A DNA stretch of 64,000 nt. Source: Argyresthia goedartella (taxonomy: Eukaryota > Arthropoda > Insecta > Lepidoptera > Argyresthiidae). Below are positions 1 through 13,100 of this stretch, piece by piece. Positions within the stretch are counted from its first letter, which is position 1; each line of letters opens with the position of its first letter. The notes beneath the pieces are model-generated. The model had not been told where the DNA came from, did no database searches, and was given only the letters and a program-made list of their open reading frames with translations. The position numbers were made by a program, and so were the translations under genes. The DNA lies in assembly GCA_949825045.1 (NCBI GenBank), contig OX463810.1, positions 35,226,201 to 35,290,200 of the forward strand. Reading direction: 5' to 3'.

Positions 1-1946
1 TAGTTAATCGGTAAGGGATCACTAACATACTCGCCAATTTTAACACTCTGTGTTCTCTCACTGAGGTAACTTGTGAAGAGTTTAAGTGGCAGACCTCGGA
101 CACCCATGTTCTCAAGCTTGTCTAGTAGTAGCGGGACCGAAACGGTATCGAAGGCTTTGGCCAAATCCAGGAATATTGTTAGACATTTTTTTCCTGTATC
201 TAAGCCATCTACTATGTAGTTTGTGAGTTGTGACACCGCATCGGTCGTGTTCTTTCCTGTCCTGAAGCCAAATTGGTTTTCTGATATTAGTTTATTTTTC
301 TCAAGGAAATCTATCAACGATCTATTTATTATACGCTCAAGAACTTTAGACAAAATAGGCAGAATTGAGATGGGTCTATAGTTATTTACAACTGTTTTCT
401 CACCGCTCTTATGAATTGGGATTATAACTGATTTTTTAAAAGCTGCGGGAAATATTCCTGTTGTTATAGAGAGATTGCATACATGGGAGATAGGAAGAGC
501 CAGCAAAAGTTTATTGTCCTTTATAATTCGCGTAGAGATTCCATCCCAACCAGTTGAAGTATCAATTTTTAAGGAGTTTATTATTTTGATGATGTCAGCC
601 TCATCTACCTTCCGGATGAACAATGATTGACATACACTCCCAGTAATTATGTTTTTAGATTGTGAGCTTAGTGGTTTGATTTTCTGTGCAAGGTCTCTAC
701 CTATGTTTGCAAAATAACTATTTACCTTGTTGACAGACTGTTTCGGAACATCAGACGGCACCAGAAGATCAGTAGACGGTGGATCTTTTATTTTAAAGTT
801 GGTTATTTGACTAATAACTTGCCATGTTTTTTTAATGTTTGATTTAGCCTTTTCCAGTTCATTTCGCTCAAATTGTCGTTTAGCTATTTTTAATAAGTGA
901 TTGCAAAAATTTCTGTAGCGAATGTATGTTGTCTTTAATATATTATTGTCTGGATTTTTCCTTAGTTTCAGATGCATTTTATCTCTGTTTCGCATACACC
1001 GCAAAAGCCCAGGTGTAATCCAAGGTTTGATAATTATTTTTCGCCTCGAAACAATCTGTTGAGCGGTATGATTCTTAACAATATTGGAGGTTATGTTAAT
1101 AAATTGGTTCGTAGCCTCATTACAGTCATTAGATTGAAGAACTATACTATAATCTTGTTTTTTAATTTCTTCATAGATGGACTTATAGTCAACTTTTGAT
1201 ATTGTTTTAGGAGGTTTATTTAGACAGTTATCAGTTTCCAGACAAAAGAAGGGTGCATAGTGATCTGTTAATGAATGTTTAATGACATATGTGTTGGCTA
1301 GAAGCTTTGACTTTAGCAATACATGGTCAAGGCAGTTATTGTTTCTTGTCGCCAGAGTATGAGCCGGAAGTAGACCATGAGAAGATGTCAAGTCCAGGTA
1401 ATCTGACAAGTGAGAATCAGTTGAGTCTGGTTTAATATCAATGTTTATGTCGCCAACTAATATTATGTTATTTGAATTTGGTATAGAATTCAGGAGCGAG
1501 TTCAGTGAATTTAAGAATTTGTCTATCTTTTTATAAGAGGGTGATCTGTAAATAGATATAACTGTAGTGGTTTTATTCACTACTGTAACTAGGCAATTTG
1601 CATCTGAGAATGTAGGTTCATGAGTGTTAGATTCAATATTGTTTTTTATGTAAACTACCACTCCATCATTTTGAATCGGATTATGCGAGGTTTTTGTCGA
1701 ACTATAGTTACTGATGGACGGTAGATTGCTCGTTTGGGATAACCAGCATTCAGTTAGCACAATGATGTCCGGTTCAGTTTCAATTCTAGCTAAGAGTGTG
1801 TGAAATCCTGACATGTTGCAAGATATGCTCCTAATATTTTGGGACAAAATCTTCATCTGGGTATTAGCACCTGCGATTAAGCTAGAACAGTCTTCAGGAT
1901 TACAGAACTGGGATTTTGACAGCGAGATTTCGTCTATTTTATCCAT
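1..1946 (-). CDS. Non-LTR retrotransposon ORF2 (endonuclease and reverse transcriptase), partial at left edge
   Basis: ORF2 of a LINE transcribed leftwards. It opens at an ATG at 1946-1944 and I see no stop to the window edge, about 648 codons. The N-terminal half is an exonuclease-endonuclease-phosphatase fold that nicks target DNA: TECWLS, GDINID, CLDHV and SLTDHYAP are visible in order. The second half enters the reverse transcriptase finger/palm, with NYRPIS, QFGFR and the palm motif FLDLAKAFDTVS at about 138-176. The catalytic FADD box would lie outside the window. It lies about 380 bp downstream of the ORF1 stop, the usual two-ORF layout. Overall motif style suggests a CR1/Jockey-type element. 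The open frame suggests a recent insertion. Confidence 0.85.
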   Translation of the reverse strand, partial: MDKIDEISLSKSQFCNPEDCSSLIAGANTQMKILSQNIRSISCNMSGFHTLLARIETEPDIIVLTECWLSQTSNLPSISNYSSTKTSHNPIQNDGVVVYIKNNIESNTHEPTFSDANCLVTVVNKTTTVISIYRSPSYKKIDKFLNSLNSLLNSIPNSNNIILVGDINIDIKPDSTDSHLSDYLDLTSSHGLLPAHTLATRNNNCLDHVLLKSKLLANTYVIKHSLTDHYAPFFCLETDNCLNKPPKTISKVDYKSIYEEIKKQDYSIVLQSNDCNEATNQFINITSNIVKNHTAQQIVSRRKIIIKPWITPGLLRCMRNRDKMHLKLRKNPDNNILKTTYIRYRNFCNHLLKIAKRQFERNELEKAKSNIKKTWQVISQITNFKIKDPPSTDLLVPSDVPKQSVNKVNSYFANIGRDLAQKIKPLSSQSKNIITGSVCQSLFIRKVDEADIIKIINSLKIDTSTGWDGISTRIIKDNKLLLALPISHVCNLSITTGIFPAAFKKSVIIPIHKSGEKTVVNNYRPISILPILSKVLERIINRSLIDFLEKNKLISENQFGFRTGKNTTDAVSQLTNYIVDGLDTGKKCLTIFLDLAKAFDTVSVPLLLDKLENMGVRGLPLKLFTSYLSERTQSVKIGEYVSDPLPIN

Positions 1947-2325
1947 GTTTATAATAATATCGTTATTTAACATCGCGAAGGAGATAAAAATAATGCTCAG
2001 AAAGAATGATGTGGCAATATACGAGTATTGGCATGAAATATTTTAAGGAATGTTGGGTATGGAAAATTGCACAAGTAAGCAGTTTATCGTGAAATGTTAA
2101 TTGTGTGTTGAAGGTGGTAGTTTTTGAACCCATAATTACAGGCAACGTGACAGTTAGGGTATATAATTGGTTTGTGTTTAGTTGAGTCCAGGTAGAGTAG
2201 CGGGTAATATGTATGATTTGTGTATTGGTGTTTTTTGATGGGAGATTATATATCAGGTATGTGTGTATTTCATATGTATGTGTGTATATATGACTAGTAA
2301 CAATTACAATTTTGTTAGTACCTAG
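1947..2325 (-). other. LINE spacer between ORF1 and ORF2
   Basis: AT-rich stretch between the ORF1 stop and the ORF2 start of the same element. I see no coding motif in it. Confidence 0.5.
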
Positions 2326-3285
2326 TCACAGAGCCTTTTTACCATCAGTTTTAAGCTTTTCTAGCTGGGCTTCGCTCTTGATCAGGATATAGGGTTCTGA
2401 AGTGTCCTTGCGCAGGTAGATTCGCCCGTTGGAAGACCAGCAAAATTTATAGTTTTCAGACTTTGCAACCCCACGAGCCAAATAGAATAGTCTTCTCATC
2501 TTTGCGGAGAGTTCCTCCGAGATGTAGATTGGCGTTTCTGGGTCGTTGAATCCTAGATGTGATGCATTGAGCTTGTCTTTCTTCGGTCGGTCCTTGTTAA
2601 ACTTGCGTACTGCCTCAATAATGTTTTCTTTCATTAAGGTATTTGATACTTCCAGTTGTATAGGACTTATCTTACTCTCCTTTTTGCTTGGGAGTCGTCT
2701 GACGTCTCTTATATCTGTCTTTAATGAAAAGTCCTGTTTAAGATGAACAAGTAGCGTTTCGATAGTACCATACAAGTCTGCCTTTGATTCATTTGTTCGT
2801 TTGGGCACGTTTCTCAACTCTAAGCTTGTCTTTAGTGAGACACTTTCGAGATAATCAACTTTATCCTCCAAAAGTTCTATGTCCTTGCGAAGCTGTAACC
2901 TCTCTGTGTCAAAGCAGCTTATTTTCTTTTCAAAAGCAGCAAGCTGGTCAGACATGTAGTTCATAGCTTTTTCAATTTCAAGGTTCGTACTACGAATGAT
3001 CTGGTTTGAAGTTATTATTTCTTTTATATGTCCCTCCATAGTATTCAATCTCTCAGTTTGTGACAACATGAGTTCGCTAATCATCTCTTTCAATTCAGTT
3101 TTAAGTAGATTAAAGTCATCTTTAAGTTCTTCACCGGAGTTTCTGCGTCGTTTAGAGTTGCGTACATTAGTAGTCTCTGAAGTTTCTCCCGCTGTTTGGT
3201 CCATAAGATTAATGTTGGAGTCTGATGCGGATCTATTCGCGTTCGGTGGGCTACGCATTAAACCTCCACGTTTACCTCCCATCAT
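2326..3285 (-). CDS. Non-LTR retrotransposon ORF1 with coiled coil and baculovirus-FP-like C-terminal domain
   Basis: Intact 319-residue ORF1 protein, expected to bind the element's RNA. The N-terminus is polar and basic (a KRRR patch near residue 46). Residues of about 60-150 form a heptad-rich coiled coil. From about 155 comes a conserved block beginning LELRNVPKR and including VRRLPSK, PIQLEV, IYISEEL, LFYLAR and NGRIYLRK. This pattern resembles the FP25K-like domain known from baculoviruses and from many insect LINE ORF1 proteins. No zinc knuckle is visible. The start is one of two adjacent ATGs. It pairs with the ORF2 frame downstream, so it is a retrotransposon gene and not a viral insertion. 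Confidence 0.8.
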   Translation of the reverse strand: MMGGKRGGLMRSPPNANRSASDSNINLMDQTAGETSETTNVRNSKRRRNSGEELKDDFNLLKTELKEMISELMLSQTERLNTMEGHIKEIITSNQIIRSTNLEIEKAMNYMSDQLAAFEKKISCFDTERLQLRKDIELLEDKVDYLESVSLKTSLELRNVPKRTNESKADLYGTIETLLVHLKQDFSLKTDIRDVRRLPSKKESKISPIQLEVSNTLMKENIIEAVRKFNKDRPKKDKLNASHLGFNDPETPIYISEELSAKMRRLFYLARGVAKSENYKFCWSSNGRIYLRKDTSEPYILIKSEAQLEKLKTDGKKAL

Positions 3286-3760
3286 TACGTTCTCTGAGAT
3301 AGCAAAATCGTGTGATCCTAGCGCCCTCTGTGATCAACTCGGAGGCGGCAAGAAGCACCAGGGCTAAAGCAATATACAGGAGATCACTAACCAGCTTCGG
3401 TTACGAGCAGTGATCAGTGGCGCCCCGCGCGCCCAGTTCGTAAATGTGACGACGCGACGGCAGGGTACCAGGACGGCAGCGACCAGCAGGCAGTTGCGTG
3501 CGATGAATGAGGTCCACGTGGGGGGCGGAGCCTGCCTACAACTGGGCGTGCGCGATCACTGAGTGCGTAGCTGCTGGAGTAGTAGCACTGCAGTTGTACT
3601 CACGCGCAGGATACGGTGTTTCGTCCAAATGAATGGAGTCCTCGTACGTGGGTGGGGCTTGCGTACTACCGGTGACTTCGATCACGGACAGCGTGGCGGG
3701 AGTTGTGGCGCGTGAGTTTGAATCGCGGAGAGCACTTTGGAGTTATGCGCTCCTAATATT
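3286..3760 (-). promoter_or_regulatory. Probable LINE 5' UTR / internal promoter region, GC-rich
   Basis: GC-rich block directly upstream of ORF1. On the minus strand the motif around CCCACGT...GAC..TCATTCAT occurs twice (about 3500-3530 and 3625-3655), spaced about 125-130 bp apart, like the monomers of LINE promoters. The exact 5' end of the element, and where the NOMO promoter begins, cannot be fixed by eye. Confidence 0.4.
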
Positions 3761-4037
3761 TTGGTTGTATTAAAAATGTTTAAATTGATTTAAATATTAG
3801 AATTAAATTAGTACAGGTTCTTTAGACGACTGCTCACAGTGAGATCCGGGGGGGGAAACATGACCGACACAAGACTACAGGCACTACAGCCAACTCAACC
3901 GCCAAAGAAATTACTACTCACAATGAAAGAATGAAACCGAAAAGTACACCACAGAGTACGATGCGATGTACACAGAGTACTATTTTTAATAACCGCCCGC
4001 ACTACCTAGATATATTAAAAAATAAATACTTAAAAAT
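3761..4037 (+). promoter_or_regulatory. NOMO upstream region and 5' UTR
   Basis: Sequence between the LINE and the NOMO start codon, turning AT-rich towards the ATG. No TATA box or clear initiator is recognised. The start codon lies in an A-rich context (AAAATATGG). Confidence 0.35.
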
Positions 4038-4189
4038 ATGGCCGCTGTCATCATTTGTGATAAATTGTGTTTTTTTATATTATTTTCCTTGGTATTACTA
4101 AATAAATGCAACGGAAATGATATTCTAGGATGTGGCGGTTTTATCAAAAGCCATGCAAGTTTAGATTTCTCAAAAATTGAGATCGGACT
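4038..4189 (+). CDS. NOMO: NOMO exon 1 (signal peptide and N-terminus)
   Basis: Residues 1-50. Hydrophobic core CFFILFSLVLL is followed by the conserved NOMO start DILGCGGFIKS. Donor GTAAGT follows; the exon leaves two bases of a Leu codon that exon 2 completes. Confidence 0.95.
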
Positions 4190-7100
4190 GTAAGTTAACC
4201 TATAACTGCACCCTGTAACTTAAATATCTAATCTAATTAGAAACAATTACCTCTATAATTCTTCACAAAAATCTCTAAACATATTCTATCTTTTCGCTCA
4301 GTACTTAAACTGCTGGACATTAATTTAAAAGAAACTCAAAAAACCCTTTTCAGTTATACCAAGGGAGGCATCCTAAAAGAGAAGACAGAATGCGCACCGA
4401 CAAATGGGTACTACTTTCTGCCGATCTACGAGAAAGGTGATTATGTCCTGAAAGTCCATCCACCAGCTGGCTGGTCCTTCGAACCCTCAACAGTCGAAGT
4501 CTCCGTTGATGGCACCACGGACCAATGCTCCACTGGACAAGACTTAAACTTTGTATTCAACGGATTTGGTATCACTGGAAAGGTGATCACAGCTGGCAAA
4601 ACTCATGGGCCGAGAGGTGTTACAGTGGAGTTAGTAGATGAGACAGGCGGAAAAAGGGAGACGGTCACAACTACTGGAGGAGACTTTCATTTCACACCAG
4701 TCATTCCAGGGAAATACATGCTGAAAGCCTCTCATTCCAAGTAAGTGCATATTGGTTTTTAGGGTTCTGTAGCCTAAGGGTGCCTACCGTAATAAGAAGA
4801 AAGTTGAAATTTTGTGCATTTCTGTTGCCACTACAGCAACAAATGTATTAGATGAAATTTTATAAATTAATTGTGCCACAAGTACAAGAGATGTGTTGTG
4901 ACACCTCTCACCATATAACAAACTATATCATGATTCAAATAAGATCCTAGATTTCACAGCTTATGACATGGTTGTTGTGGCGCAATTGGTTTGATAGCTG
5001 TTGTGATTCCACAGCCACCACCAACAGAAATAGGCACTCATTCTGTGTAAATTACAACTCTCTACAGGTCCATGCTATAGAGCCCACTGATGGGCAGCCA
5101 GACTGACAGATGGAAGGATAGCAGAGGCAATAGGGTCCAGTTTGGCACCCTTCGAGTATGGAACCCTAAAAATGAATGATCAGTGGAATCTAATTTGTGG
5201 TCACTTGTAAAGAAAAATATTTTGTACCCTACTGAGAGCCCAAGCTGATATTGATTATGATGATTGCACATATCATTAAAAAGTTTTTGTACATCTCAGA
5301 TGGAAGCTGACACCGGCTCAAGCCACGGTTGAAGTCAAGGAAGGCAATACTGCTCTGCCCCTGGGAGTGTTGGCTGTGAAGGGTTACAATGTTCGCGGCT
5401 CTGTCATCTCGAGCGGCAAACCTATAGCAGGACTACATGTGCTGCTATATTCTAAAGAAGTTAGTAGTAATATTAGAAAGACAGAGATAGATGATGAGGT
5501 GGGAAGCCTGCTGAACACAGTTGGCTGAGAGATAGATGATGATAGGTGATGATCCGTCTTCTATTGTGCCTATTTCAGTGTTGCAGCACTGGTTCAGCCA
5601 AATTTCCTTGTTCTTTTAGTGTATTCTAGTATGTCGCTGAGTTTTAGGTTTGCAAAGTCTTCTTCCACCCCTAGTGTTCATCATCTGATGTTGCAATATA
5701 TGACGCAAAATATGCTTTTTGTTCATAATTAGTCAAACAGATTGTTGTTTTCAATGAAGTGTTTTTATAAAAGTTTTTCCTATCTTCTTCTATCTTCTAC
5801 AAGGGGGTTGTAGTGCCTGCACCTGTTTTTTCTAAGAAATGCTAACTATTTAGAGTATCATCTTTTACCAGTCCCAAGTTCCGAAGGCTCATAGCTCCAG
5901 CAATAAATAAGTGAAGATTCAAATATAAACAGCAAAGATTTCTTTCTAAACTTAATTCTGAAAGCAAATTTCCTATATATAAGGTCCTTACATATGAAAT
6001 TAGCGTTTCGCCGTACTGGCCACTTTGATCTCAAATATCTCCTCTATGGTTAGCAATTCCAAATTCAAATTTATACAGCTATTTACTCATGTATTTGTGT
6101 TTCTAAAATTATAATTCATTTGTTTTTTCCTCAATAATTTTTTTTCTTCCATCACTCAGCTTTCAAAATGGAAAACTTGAAATATCGCGTTATTTACGAG
6201 TATGAGTTCTACCGTGGCACCACTGCTGCAGAAACGGCTCGAAGGATTAATGATGTGTATGGCGACGGTTTTTGGTTCCAACGTTTTCGTTCTGGAAATT
6301 TCGACCTGCAGAACAAGCCCCGTGGACGGCCGGAGACCAAAGTTGATAATGAAGAATTGAAGGCTATTGTGGGAGCGGATCCATCGCAAACCACGTCCGA
6401 GTTAGCTGCAGGCTGCGGTGTTAGTGATAAAACTGTTTTAATCCACTTGAAGCAAATTGGGAAGGTGAACAAGCTTGAAAGGTGGGTATATCACGAACTG
6501 AGTAAAGCAAATCAACGAACGCGCGTTGACTGCTGCGTTGCATTACTCATCCGGCACAATAATGAAAGGATTTTAAATCGAATCATTACCTGTGATGAAA
6601 AGTGGATCCTGTACGATAATCGGAAGCGCTCATCGCAATGGCTGAACCCTGCCGAAGTAGCCAAACCATGGCCCAAGCGAAAATTGACTCCAAAAAAGTT
6701 ACTTGTGAGCGTTTGGTGGACTAGTGCTGGTGTCGTTTACTACAGCTGTCTTAAATCTGGCCAGACGATTACGGCAGATGTCTATTGTCAGCAACTGCAA
6801 ATCATGATGGAAAAGCTAGCTGCTAAACAACCGAGGCTGGTCAATCGCTCTAGGCCACTGCTGCTTCATGATAACGCTAGACCACACACTGCACAACAGA
6901 CAGCTACCATATTAGAGGAGCTTCAATTGGAATGTCTAAGACATTCACCATACTCTCCGGACCTTGCTCCAACAGATTACCATTTTTTTCGAATATTGGA
7001 TAATTTCTTGAAAGTGAAAAAATTCAACTCCGATGGGGCAGTCCAAACCCCCTTTAAAGATTTTATTGATTCCCGTCCGAATGTTTTTTTTAGTAAAGGG

Positions 7101-10100
7101 ATCGAAGAACTACCTATGAGATGGCAAATGTGTATAGATAGCAATGGTACATACTTTGATTAAATAAATATATTATATAAAAAAAAATACGACTGTTCCT
7201 CCCATGCAAAACGCCAATTTCATATGTAAGGACCTAATTTAATATGCTATCATTGAGGGTCCAGGAATTTATGAAAACGATTCTATCTACTCTGAAATTA
7301 AATGTCTACTTACTTGATAATTTGCAGTTTAATGTATGAATAAATATTCCATAACGTTTATTCATTGAATTAAATAATGCAAAAAGACAAAAATTCAAAA
7401 TCCGCTATCTGTCGCCAGGGCTTAGTCAAAAGTCGCCATTTCTAGCGACCAAGTCACTAAATTAGCAACACTAATTAGGATAAGTTAGCCGCGACGCCCG
7501 CTAGTGTAAAACCCTTGCCCCTTGGGCACATAAGCTAACTAGTGACGTGGGAATCCACTTAATTGCGTAGTTTGGTATTGGGCGCGTTTGGAACACGCAC
7601 AAGGCACACATAACACGGCGCTGCGGTTGTGGCTCTGCTTACCATACAGAGCTCCCGCATGCCTAATCCTCCCGCAAAAAAAGTTGCGGATCCCGTGTTT
7701 ACGGTATTGGATTCCCTACTCATAATAGAGGACACATCTGGCAAACCAACTTGTTTAGGCACAATTTGGTGAACTATTTAGTAACTTACTTTTCCCACAC
7801 CACTCCACTCAGTGCTTTCTTGAATACAAGTTAACTGATGTAGCACATTTGTTCTCTTTTATCAGAGCCAATTTATTTTTATTACTTCAAATTCCTTCAT
7901 AGCATCATCAGTCAACAGTTTCAAAAATAGACTTGACAACTTTATAAAACAAGTGCAGTGAAATGTGGACTCAGCTCGGCTCCGCTTTATGCTGCCTGTG
8001 CATTATAAAAAATAATAATAGTTTAATCCTCATTCATTAGTTTTGTAAACTTTCTCTCATTTATTGTGAATGATTAATTGAATCATTAAGGATTTATCTC
8101 TAGAATTCTTCTCTAATTACAGGAAAACCCGAAACTCCGTGTCGAAGGCTGCACAACAGCTCTACTCCAAGGCGTCCCGGACTCACCCATCTGCTACGCC
8201 GTCACTGATGCTGCGGGAGAGTTCAGCTTCGGCCTGGTCCCAGCCGGAGACTACAAGCTGCTGGCACTGGCTAAGCAGCCCGGGCAGGCCACTGTCAGCT
8301 ATAACATCAAGCCGGATAGCTTACAGTTTACTGTACAGCACGACAGCCAGTATATCAAGAAGGCTTTTGAGGTGAGATCTTTGTATGGTTCCCTACCCGA
8401 AGGTTCCAAACCAAACGGAACCCTATTGATGTCACTCACATCTCCGTCCGTCCATCCTTCGTCTGTCACACAGGTTTTACAGCCAAACGGTCAAAGCTAG
8501 ACTTTAAATTTTCACAGTATATACATCTTGTTGACCCAAAGCCATACAAAAATGTTTACATGTCTAACTATCCGGTCTGTTAGGTCAGATTCTTATATTG
8601 TACTGAGCAATAAAGGGGGCTACTGTAACGTATGTATTTTGGGAGATAAATAATACAAATATATTCCGACACACACACACAACGCCCGAACGCAAGCCGG
8701 TCGAGTAATGACAGGTAGCACCCCGCTCCCCTCTCCTTACCCCGCGCCACCGTCCGAGCATTATGTGTATTATTTATTTATATGTCGTCATCACATCTCT
8801 TTTTTATCAAAAAGATTGAAAATCAGAATATAATCAATCACTGATCAAGCAGGGACCAGGGTATAATTGTTATCTCATCTGCAATTAATTTAATTTAATA
8901 ATTTTACATGAAGTACATAAGTAAGTACCTTGACTGTTCTTTATTATTATAAATTAGGTTCTATGAGTTTAATGTATTTTCTTTTATATTAAGTATTTGT
9001 CTTATTATTATTTAAATTATATTATTTATTTATTTATAATTATTATCACGGTTACACCTATCAATTGTAATCCGAAACATTTTCATTTTTAGATTCTTTT
9101 TCATCGGTCCCGTCACAAACTTTCCACTGTCCTTCTACTTTCTTTAAGTGAACAATGTTCCTTCGATACTGCTGTCCCGTATCTTCATTTCTTACCTCAA
9201 TATCTGTTCCCTCTTTGCTGACAACAGTATGAGGAGTGCTATTAAATTCGGATGTTAACTTATTTTCTTTTATTACATTTTTTACATAAACTCTTTCTCC
9301 TATACCTATACTACTTTCTGAAGCCCTTCTTTTACTATCTGCATACTCTTTCCCTTTCATTTTCATTTCTGTATCTTTATCTCTTACTTCCATGTCGAAT
9401 CCAGTATTTTCTAAATCTATGACCGATGGTAGTTTGTCCCTAAATTTCCTTTGGTAAAACAACTCTGAGGGTGTTTTGCCTGTGGTTGAGTGGGGAGTGC
9501 CATTATACATCATATATCTTAAAAGGTCATCAGGTATCTTAAAAGGTCATCTTTCCAGTTGGATTTATTGCCTTGACTTATTTTTAACCTCTTAAGTATG
9601 TCGCGATTCTGTCGTTCCACTTCACCATTTTGCTGTGCCAATAGGTTATACTGTGAAATAGTTTAATGCCGAATTCATTGCAAAACCGTTTAAATTCATC
9701 ACTTGTCAATTGCCTTCCGTTATCCGCTGTTATACTAACAGGTATGCCTAACCTTGAGAAAATTTCTTTTAACATGCCAACCGTATCAGACGTCGCGATT
9801 TTTTTCGTTATTTTAATCTCTTTATAACGACTGTAATAGTCGAGTATTACAAATAGGTAATGTCCGCTAGGTAAGGGCCCAAGATAGTCCACTGCTACAT
9901 CTATCCAGGCTTGCAAAGGTAATTCGCGTCTTTTCAATGGGTTTGGAGGGTTAGGTGCGGAAACCAAAGTACAGCCCTTACAAGACTTAACATAATTTTC
10001 AGCGTCTTTGTCAATTTTGGGCCACCAAACCTTAGAACGCAGCCTAGACTTCATCGCCACGATCCCGGGATGACCTTCGTGAGCTGCTGATAAAACCCCT

Positions 10101-13100
10101 TCTCTCAACTTGGTGGGGATCACAATTTTGTTTCCTCGCAGTATTATTTCATCTTGGAAACAAAATTCATGTTCAAATGGCTTGTAAGCGTTAACACTTT
10201 GGTTCCATTTATTGTCATGGAGACTTTGTTTGACTATCTTAATATCCTGATCAAGTTCACTGGTGTTTTTATTTCAGTCAACGACACTGCCACCGGACAG
10301 GCTTGAGCAACCACCAAATGAACGTAATTTTCATTATCGAATGGAACTGGATCACTAATAGAGCATAATCTTGAAAGAGGGTCGGCGATATTCGTTTTTC
10401 TCGGCTTATAAACTATCTTATAGTTAAAAGATTGAAGCCTTAGTACCCAACGCTCGATACGCGCACAAGGTCTACCTTTCATGATACATTTCCCTTTCAT
10501 GCCTTGGTTTGCTGGAAGAAATCTCTTTTTAGAGATAAGCTCGCCTTTGTACATATGATATCTCCTAATGTTACCTTTTAAATTGAATATGTGTGTGCAA
10601 TAAAGAATTATGAATTATGAAAAGGTTTGGAATTGGTACCAAATATTACCTCTAAGGGTCTGTGGTCACTTACCAATTCAAAAGTTTCCTTGCCATATAA
10701 GTACATTCGAAAATGTTCTACCGCCCAAACTAAAGCTAGAGCTTCTTTCTCTGTTTGACAATAGCGTTTTTCGCATTCTGTTAGACTCTTATTGCCAAAA
10801 GCGATGATCCGTTTCCCATTAGAGTCATATTGTATAAGAACTGCTCCCAGAGCGACAGGACTTGCGTCAGCTACCACTTGGGTCCTATCATTTGGATCGT
10901 AATATCCTGGAGTTGGTATATTACTCAAAGCCAATTTAATATTATTGAAGGATTCAGACTGTTCAGTCTTCCAGCTTTGTGTAATATTAGCGTTTTACCC
11001 TAACTTAAGCCTCAACAACTGTCGAATTGGTTCTGTTAAAGTTGCTATGTTAGGCAACCATTTACCCACAAAATTTACAAGACCTAAAAAGCTTTGAACC
11101 TCTTCTATTGTTGACGGTGGCCTGAAGGTTTCTATCGCTCTAACATATTTGTCTAGGGGCTTAACGCCATCACGAGACAATTCATGACCTAAGAAATGGA
11201 TGAGTCCTACTTTGTATATACATTTGTTATCGTTTAGGAGCACATCATTTTCTTTGAGAACGTTAAGTGTTTTTTTGAGCCTAGTATCGTGCTCTGCCTC
11301 ATTACGTCCAAATACAACGATATCGTCAATGAAATTGACTACACCATCGCATGGCTACAACATAATCTCTAATATTTTTTGAAAATACTCGGGCGCACAT
11401 GAGATGCCAAACATTAGTCTTTTGTACCGGTAAAGACCCCGACTGGTATTGAATGTTATTATGAACCTACAACTCTCGCTTATTTCAATCTGATGAAACG
11501 CATTTTTGATATCAAGTTTCGAAAATATACGGGCCTTCCTGAACTTGGGGATGAGTTGTTCCATGGTTGGAAGTGGATGATTCTCTAATTATTGCTTTAT
11601 TGGCACGTCTCATATCAATGCATATTCGAACATCCCCATCACTTTTATGAACCGGGACCATAGGGGAGACCCATGATAGTGGGCTATCAACTGGTTCAAT
11701 AATATCCGACGATAGTAGTTCATGTATTTTTGTTTCGATTTTCTCTTCTAACGGTATGGGAACTCGGCGATACGGTTGACAAACTGGTCTAACTGTCGGA
11801 TCGATAGGTATATCGATCGTCACATTTTTGAATTTTGGAAAAACCGCGTTATCATTAACTGAATTAATATCCAGCCCTATTCTCAAAACGCCTAAAGCTA
11901 TGACAGTATCCTTGCCTAGCAAATTCCTTGTGCCATTTTTAACAACATAGAATTTTGCAATTTCAGACTTGGCACCAACCTTTATGTTTGCATCGAATGC
12001 TCCTAAAACTATCAATGGGTTTGTACTCCCATAGGCTTTAAAAGTCTTGTCTGGATTTTTTTCCTGGTTAGAAACAGTCACCTTACATCTCTTTAAGTCA
12101 TTCCAAGTAGTGTCATTTATTATGTTACTTTTGCTGCCGGAGTCTATCAGGATGTCAATGTTTACTCCTCCCAGATTGCATGCTATAGCTTCGTCACAGT
12201 CGATATTAAAGATGTAATCTACATTGCTATGCTTCTTAGCAGTTTCGTGGGAATCATTGTTAGGCTTTTTAAATTTATGGTTTGTGATAATTGGGACGGG
12301 GCCGATTTTCCTTTTGGACGGTCTAGTTTTACATTGTAAACGGAAATGTCCTTCAAATCCACATTTCGAACATGTTTTGCTGCGAGCTAGGCATTTATTG
12401 AATGGATGGTTTTTGTTACCACAGCGAGTGCAGATACCACGCACAGAATCGGTATTGTTTGTATTCGCTGTATAGTATGACTCTGGATTTTGGTTGAATC
12501 GAAATCGCAAATTTGTCTTTTAACAGCCTCTAAAGCATTTGCTTCAGTAATGATCAGGTCAAGTGTTACGGTATCTCCAAGTGTAAGTATTTTCTTGCGT
12601 AGTTTTGACGACTCGCACTTTTCAGTTATTTGATCAATCATATTTTCTTCCTCATTAGAAAACTGACATTTCTGACACTGTTTGCGTAATCTAATCAAAA
12701 ATTTGTCAAACTTTTCTTCAGGCTCCTGCTTCAATAACCTGAACAAATGTCTTTCATAGACACGGCTTTGTTTTGGAGCAAAATACTCATTCAATTTTTC
12801 AATTGCAGTTGTGTAGAAATCTTCTGGGAATATAGTCTCATCTATATTCGCACCAGGAATATTACAGAAGATCTCCTGAAACGGCAATCCACCTGAATGT
12901 AAAAGTGCTGCCCGTTTTTGTACTGGTGTATTAATATTTGTCACCAACAAATATATGTCGAAAGCTCGTTTCCATTTTTCCCAACGCAGACCAACGGAAA
13001 CGGGGTCGCCTTCGCAGTCAAACACTTCCAAAGGAGCAATTTGAGGGTGAGACATTTTGGGCTACCTGTGAACATAAATATCTATATTGCGTGTCTAAAT

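Noticed and set aside
2326..3285. Baculovirus insertion because of the FP-like domain
   Set aside because: The domain sits behind a coiled coil and is followed by a LINE endonuclease-RT frame; insect LINE ORF1 proteins commonly carry it.
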